Shown in pieces: positions 29,627-31,885 of a DNA stretch of 31,885 nucleotides. Numbering within the stretch: position 1 is the stretch's first letter; each line of letters opens with the position of its first letter. Position numbers and translations under genes: made by a program. The stretch lies in the IMG/VR virus record IMGVR_UViG_3300026484_000200, positions 1 to 31,885 of that record, one strand, 5' to 3'. Source of the DNA: a virus. The notes beneath the pieces were generated by a model. It had not been told where the DNA came from. It did not search any database and was given only the letters and a program-made list of their open reading frames with translations.

Positions 29627-30134
29627 AAAAAGAGGTTTTGACCTATATATAGAGAGTGCAACATTTGAAAATGGTTTTATACCCCTCTCCTTTGCAAAAA
29701 TAGCAGAAAAACTAAAAGAAGAACAATACTCAGGAAGTAAAGCAAGTGTTCATAGATGGAGTAAAAAGTACAAATGGGAAGAACAACTACATCTTAAAAG
29801 ACAAAAAGCTATCTTAGTAGCTGGAGGCGATAAAGATATACAAGAAAAAGCTATCTCAGTTCTTGATGAAAAAACTAAAGTGGATGTTGAAAGAAATGCG
29901 ATACTTATAGGTGGCTCGTATGATGTTATGGAGGGTTTTATAGAAAAAGTAAAAGCTGAGATGGCAAGAGGTATCTATAAACTAGACAACATAAAGTTAG
30001 CTAAAGATATAGCAGTCCTCGTAACTGGTCGTGAAGATAAGATGCTAGACCGTCTAGCAGATATGGGTGCAGATAGATTGTCAAGCCAAGATTTAAAAGC
30101 TGAATTTGAAGCGATAGAAGTAGATTTTGAGTAA
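29613..30134 (+). CDS. terS: Terminase small subunit candidate
   Basis: 173 aa. The N-terminal ~60 residues hold a helix-turn-helix typical of small terminases (IPLSFAKIAEKLKEEQYSGS, KASVHRWSKKYKWEEQL, where the W-x-K-KYKW-x helix is the usual signature), followed by an oligomerisation helix region with Ala/Gly/Lys. The C-terminus is acidic. Small terminases recognise the packaging site and activate the large subunit. The stop overlaps the large terminase start by 8 bp. Family assignment relies on the HTH pattern and on gene order. Confidence 0.7.
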   Translation: MLPNEKRGFDLYIESATFENGFIPLSFAKIAEKLKEEQYSGSKASVHRWSKKYKWEEQLHLKRQKAILVAGGDKDIQEKAISVLDEKTKVDVERNAILIGGSYDVMEGFIEKVKAEMARGIYKLDNIKLAKDIAVLVTGREDKMLDRLADMGADRLSSQDLKAEFEAIEVDFE

Positions 30135-31692
30135 AACTAAATCAAATGCAGTCCTAAAAATAAAAACTGCTAAACATATAGCACCAGAGATTTTTACAAA
30201 TAAATCACCACTCATACATAAAGAGATTTTAGACTTCTTAGATGAGTTCGATAAATATAAAGTAGCTACTATATTTCGTGGAGCTGGTAAAACAACAGTT
30301 GTAAATAAAATAGATACTTTCTCAGATATTTTGTACGAACATGAACCATATCATCAAATATTTTCATCAACTGAAAAAAAAGCTAAAAAGTTTTTAAAAG
30401 ATGTTAAAAATATGATAATCTCAGCTATAGCAAAAGGTTATCACATAGAAAAAGGTAGTGTTTGGAGCGATACAGAGATAGAGGTTAAAGTAGATGGAAA
30501 ACATAACTGTTTTGTAGAAGCATTAGGAGCAGGGCAAGACCCTCGTGGTGGTAGTTTTAATTTTATGCGACCAACTAAACAAACATTTGATGATATAGAA
30601 TCAAAAGTGGGTCAGTATGCTATCCGTTCAAGAGCAAACCGTGAAAAACTTTGGGAATGGTTTTTGGGTGATTGTTTACCTGCACTAGATCCAGTTGCTG
30701 GAAGAGCTAGAGTTATAGGAACTATCTTACACGCAGATTCACTCATATCTAAACTTTTACGAAAAAAGAACTTTAAAAAACTTGTTATACCTATACTTAG
30801 AGATGAAAAGAGTGTATGGGCTGATAGGTTTCCATTGACAGATGAAGATGCCAAAATAAAAGAGATGCACTATCTAAAACAAACAGGTAAACATATAGAG
30901 GTTGAATCTATTGAGTCTATAAAAAGAGGTTTGTTTTCAGAGGGTAAACATAACTTATTTTATCAAGAATACCTTTGTATAGCTCAATCAGAGGAAAAAA
31001 CACTTTTTAAAAGAGAACATTTTAGATACTTCTCCCATATAGAATATGAAAATAAAGTAAGAAATATAGAGTTTAAAAATGCACTAGAATCTGAAAAAAT
31101 CATAGTAAAAAAACCTAAAAATATAGTTTTAAAAGATGGCTCAACAATCCCACTAGCAAACTGTACCATATATAGCACTATGGACTTAGCAAGTGATGGT
31201 AAAGATAAAAGTGCAATTCTCACATTTGCTATAGATACACATAACAATATTTACCTACTAGATATAAGTGCAGGACACTGGACCCCTTTTGAAAAATCAT
31301 TAAATGCTATCCGTATTCAAGCTACTTTTAACCCTATCCGATTCGGTATAGAAAAAGCTGGAGCTCAAAATGATTTTTTCTATACTGTAGATGTAGCTCA
31401 AAAAGAGAGTGGTATCAATATACCAGTAGAAGAACTAAGACATGGTGGTGTAAACAAAAATATCCGTATATCAAATCTACACCCACTTTTTATGACAAAT
31501 AAAATCTTTTTTAATGAAGATGACATAAATACAGCAGAACTAGAAGCTCAACTAGGAACATTTGATATAGATGTAGAAAGCTTACATGATGACATAATGG
31601 ATGCCCTAGCTTATTTACTACACTTCATAAAAGACAGAACATTTAGTGACGAATGGGAAGCAGAAGATGAGGAGGAAAGCGTATGGAATTAA
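30127..31692 (+). CDS. terL: Terminase large subunit
   Basis: 521 aa. The ATPase half has the Walker A variant RGAGKTT (R51-K55), a coupling segment, and Walker B TFDDIE (D155-E158). The nuclease half has the first catalytic Asp in TMDLASDGKDKS (~358) and the final Asp pair in HDDIMDALAYLL (~500-505). The protein cuts concatemeric DNA and drives it through the portal. The start is TTG with GAAG six bases upstream, coupled to the small subunit stop; there is no in-frame ATG near the N-terminus, so TTG is used here. A P22/Mu-like class cannot be decided. Confidence 0.85.
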   Translation: MSKTKSNAVLKIKTAKHIAPEIFTNKSPLIHKEILDFLDEFDKYKVATIFRGAGKTTVVNKIDTFSDILYEHEPYHQIFSSTEKKAKKFLKDVKNMIISAIAKGYHIEKGSVWSDTEIEVKVDGKHNCFVEALGAGQDPRGGSFNFMRPTKQTFDDIESKVGQYAIRSRANREKLWEWFLGDCLPALDPVAGRARVIGTILHADSLISKLLRKKNFKKLVIPILRDEKSVWADRFPLTDEDAKIKEMHYLKQTGKHIEVESIESIKRGLFSEGKHNLFYQEYLCIAQSEEKTLFKREHFRYFSHIEYENKVRNIEFKNALESEKIIVKKPKNIVLKDGSTIPLANCTIYSTMDLASDGKDKSAILTFAIDTHNNIYLLDISAGHWTPFEKSLNAIRIQATFNPIRFGIEKAGAQNDFFYTVDVAQKESGINIPVEELRHGGVNKNIRISNLHPLFMTNKIFFNEDDINTAELEAQLGTFDIDVESLHDDIMDALAYLLHFIKDRTFSDEWEAEDEEESVWN

Positions 31693-31710
31693 AAAGAAAA
31701 TGGGGTGAGT

Positions 31711-31885
31711 ATGACAAATAATATACACTTAGGTGACAGCCTAAAACTATTTAAAAAGCTTGATGATGAAAGTATAGACCTTATAGTTTCAGATGTTCCG
31801 TACAAAATCATAGCTGGTGGTGTTCGAGTTGTTGATGTTGGAGATGAACCAGCTGGATGCCTAAGAAAAAGGGATTATTCAAAAA
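31711..31885 (+). CDS. DNA methyltransferase, N-terminal part (3' partial)
   Basis: 58 codons are in the window before it is cut. The start MTNNIHLGDSLKLFKKLDDE leads to SIDLIVSDVPYKIIAGG: the GDSL-x-x-L-x-x-L and DLIVSDxPY pattern is that of adenine/cytosine-N4 DNA methyltransferases with motif IV near the N-terminus. The catalytic motif reads DVPY instead of the usual DPPY/NPPY, so the activity may be altered or the motif variant tolerated. GGGGTGAG lies just upstream of the ATG, 18 bp after the terminase stop. It could methylate phage DNA against restriction. Confidence 0.7.
   Translation, partial: MTNNIHLGDSLKLFKKLDDESIDLIVSDVPYKIIAGGVRVVDVGDEPAGCLRKRDYSK

Noticed and set aside
31683-31721. 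12-codon frame overlapping the terminase stop and methyltransferase start
   Set aside because: Too short and lacking its own ribosome site; probably incidental.

Overview
The window is most of a temperate, AT-rich bacteriophage genome with plasmid-style replication signals, so my best reading is a phage-plasmid. It combines a full virion module (portal, major capsid, adaptor-like genes, tail or receptor-binding proteins, lysis genes, small and large terminase) with a Rep_3-type initiator next to an iteron origin, a CI-type repressor, a primase-helicase and a short tyrosine recombinase. The base composition suggests a low-GC host; Campylobacterota (Sulfurimonas/Arcobacter-like) is my guess, but nothing in the window proves it. 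No tape-measure or major tail-tube gene is recognisable, which fits a short-tailed (podovirus-like) virion.

Layout. 1-1789 (+): a Rha-HNH protein cut by the window edge, a small unknown gene and the recombinase, ended by a hairpin terminator shared with the convergent neighbour. 1793-23551 (-): one long late region. In transcription order it holds portal, an acidic 85-aa protein, a scaffold candidate, capsid, adaptor-like genes, a 592-aa tail protein with two DUF4214-like modules, small structural genes, fibre genes with an assembly chaperone, holin/endolysin/holin, coiled-coil and membrane proteins, and finally two giant polyvalent proteins of 1804 and 875 aa. Four copies of a promoter-like element (TGACAAAAT-type box, exactly 20 nt, then TANNNT) stand in front of the portal gene, the 85-aa gene, the 80-aa gene and the 1804-aa gene. 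23585-23999 is a putative replication origin (AT-rich direct repeats, phased iterons, a 17-bp inverted repeat). 24000-24956 (+) is Rep. 24953-25339 (-) is the repressor. 25340-25530 is a dense regulatory region. 25531-31885 (+) holds early genes, the primase-helicase, a non-coding cluster of GTCACG repeats, both terminase subunits and the start of a DNA methyltransferase cut by the window end.

How it works together (inference). Rep and the iterons would maintain the element as an episome, the repressor would hold the divergent early operon off, and the primase-helicase would drive lytic replication, possibly from the GTCACG cluster. The repeated promoter would switch on the late block as a regulon. 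Terminase packages DNA through the portal, and the polyvalent proteins are likely packaged and delivered with the DNA to act in the new host. If the genome is circular, the rightward operon at the right end would run on into the Rha-HNH/recombinase genes at the left end, leaving an unknown segment outside the window.
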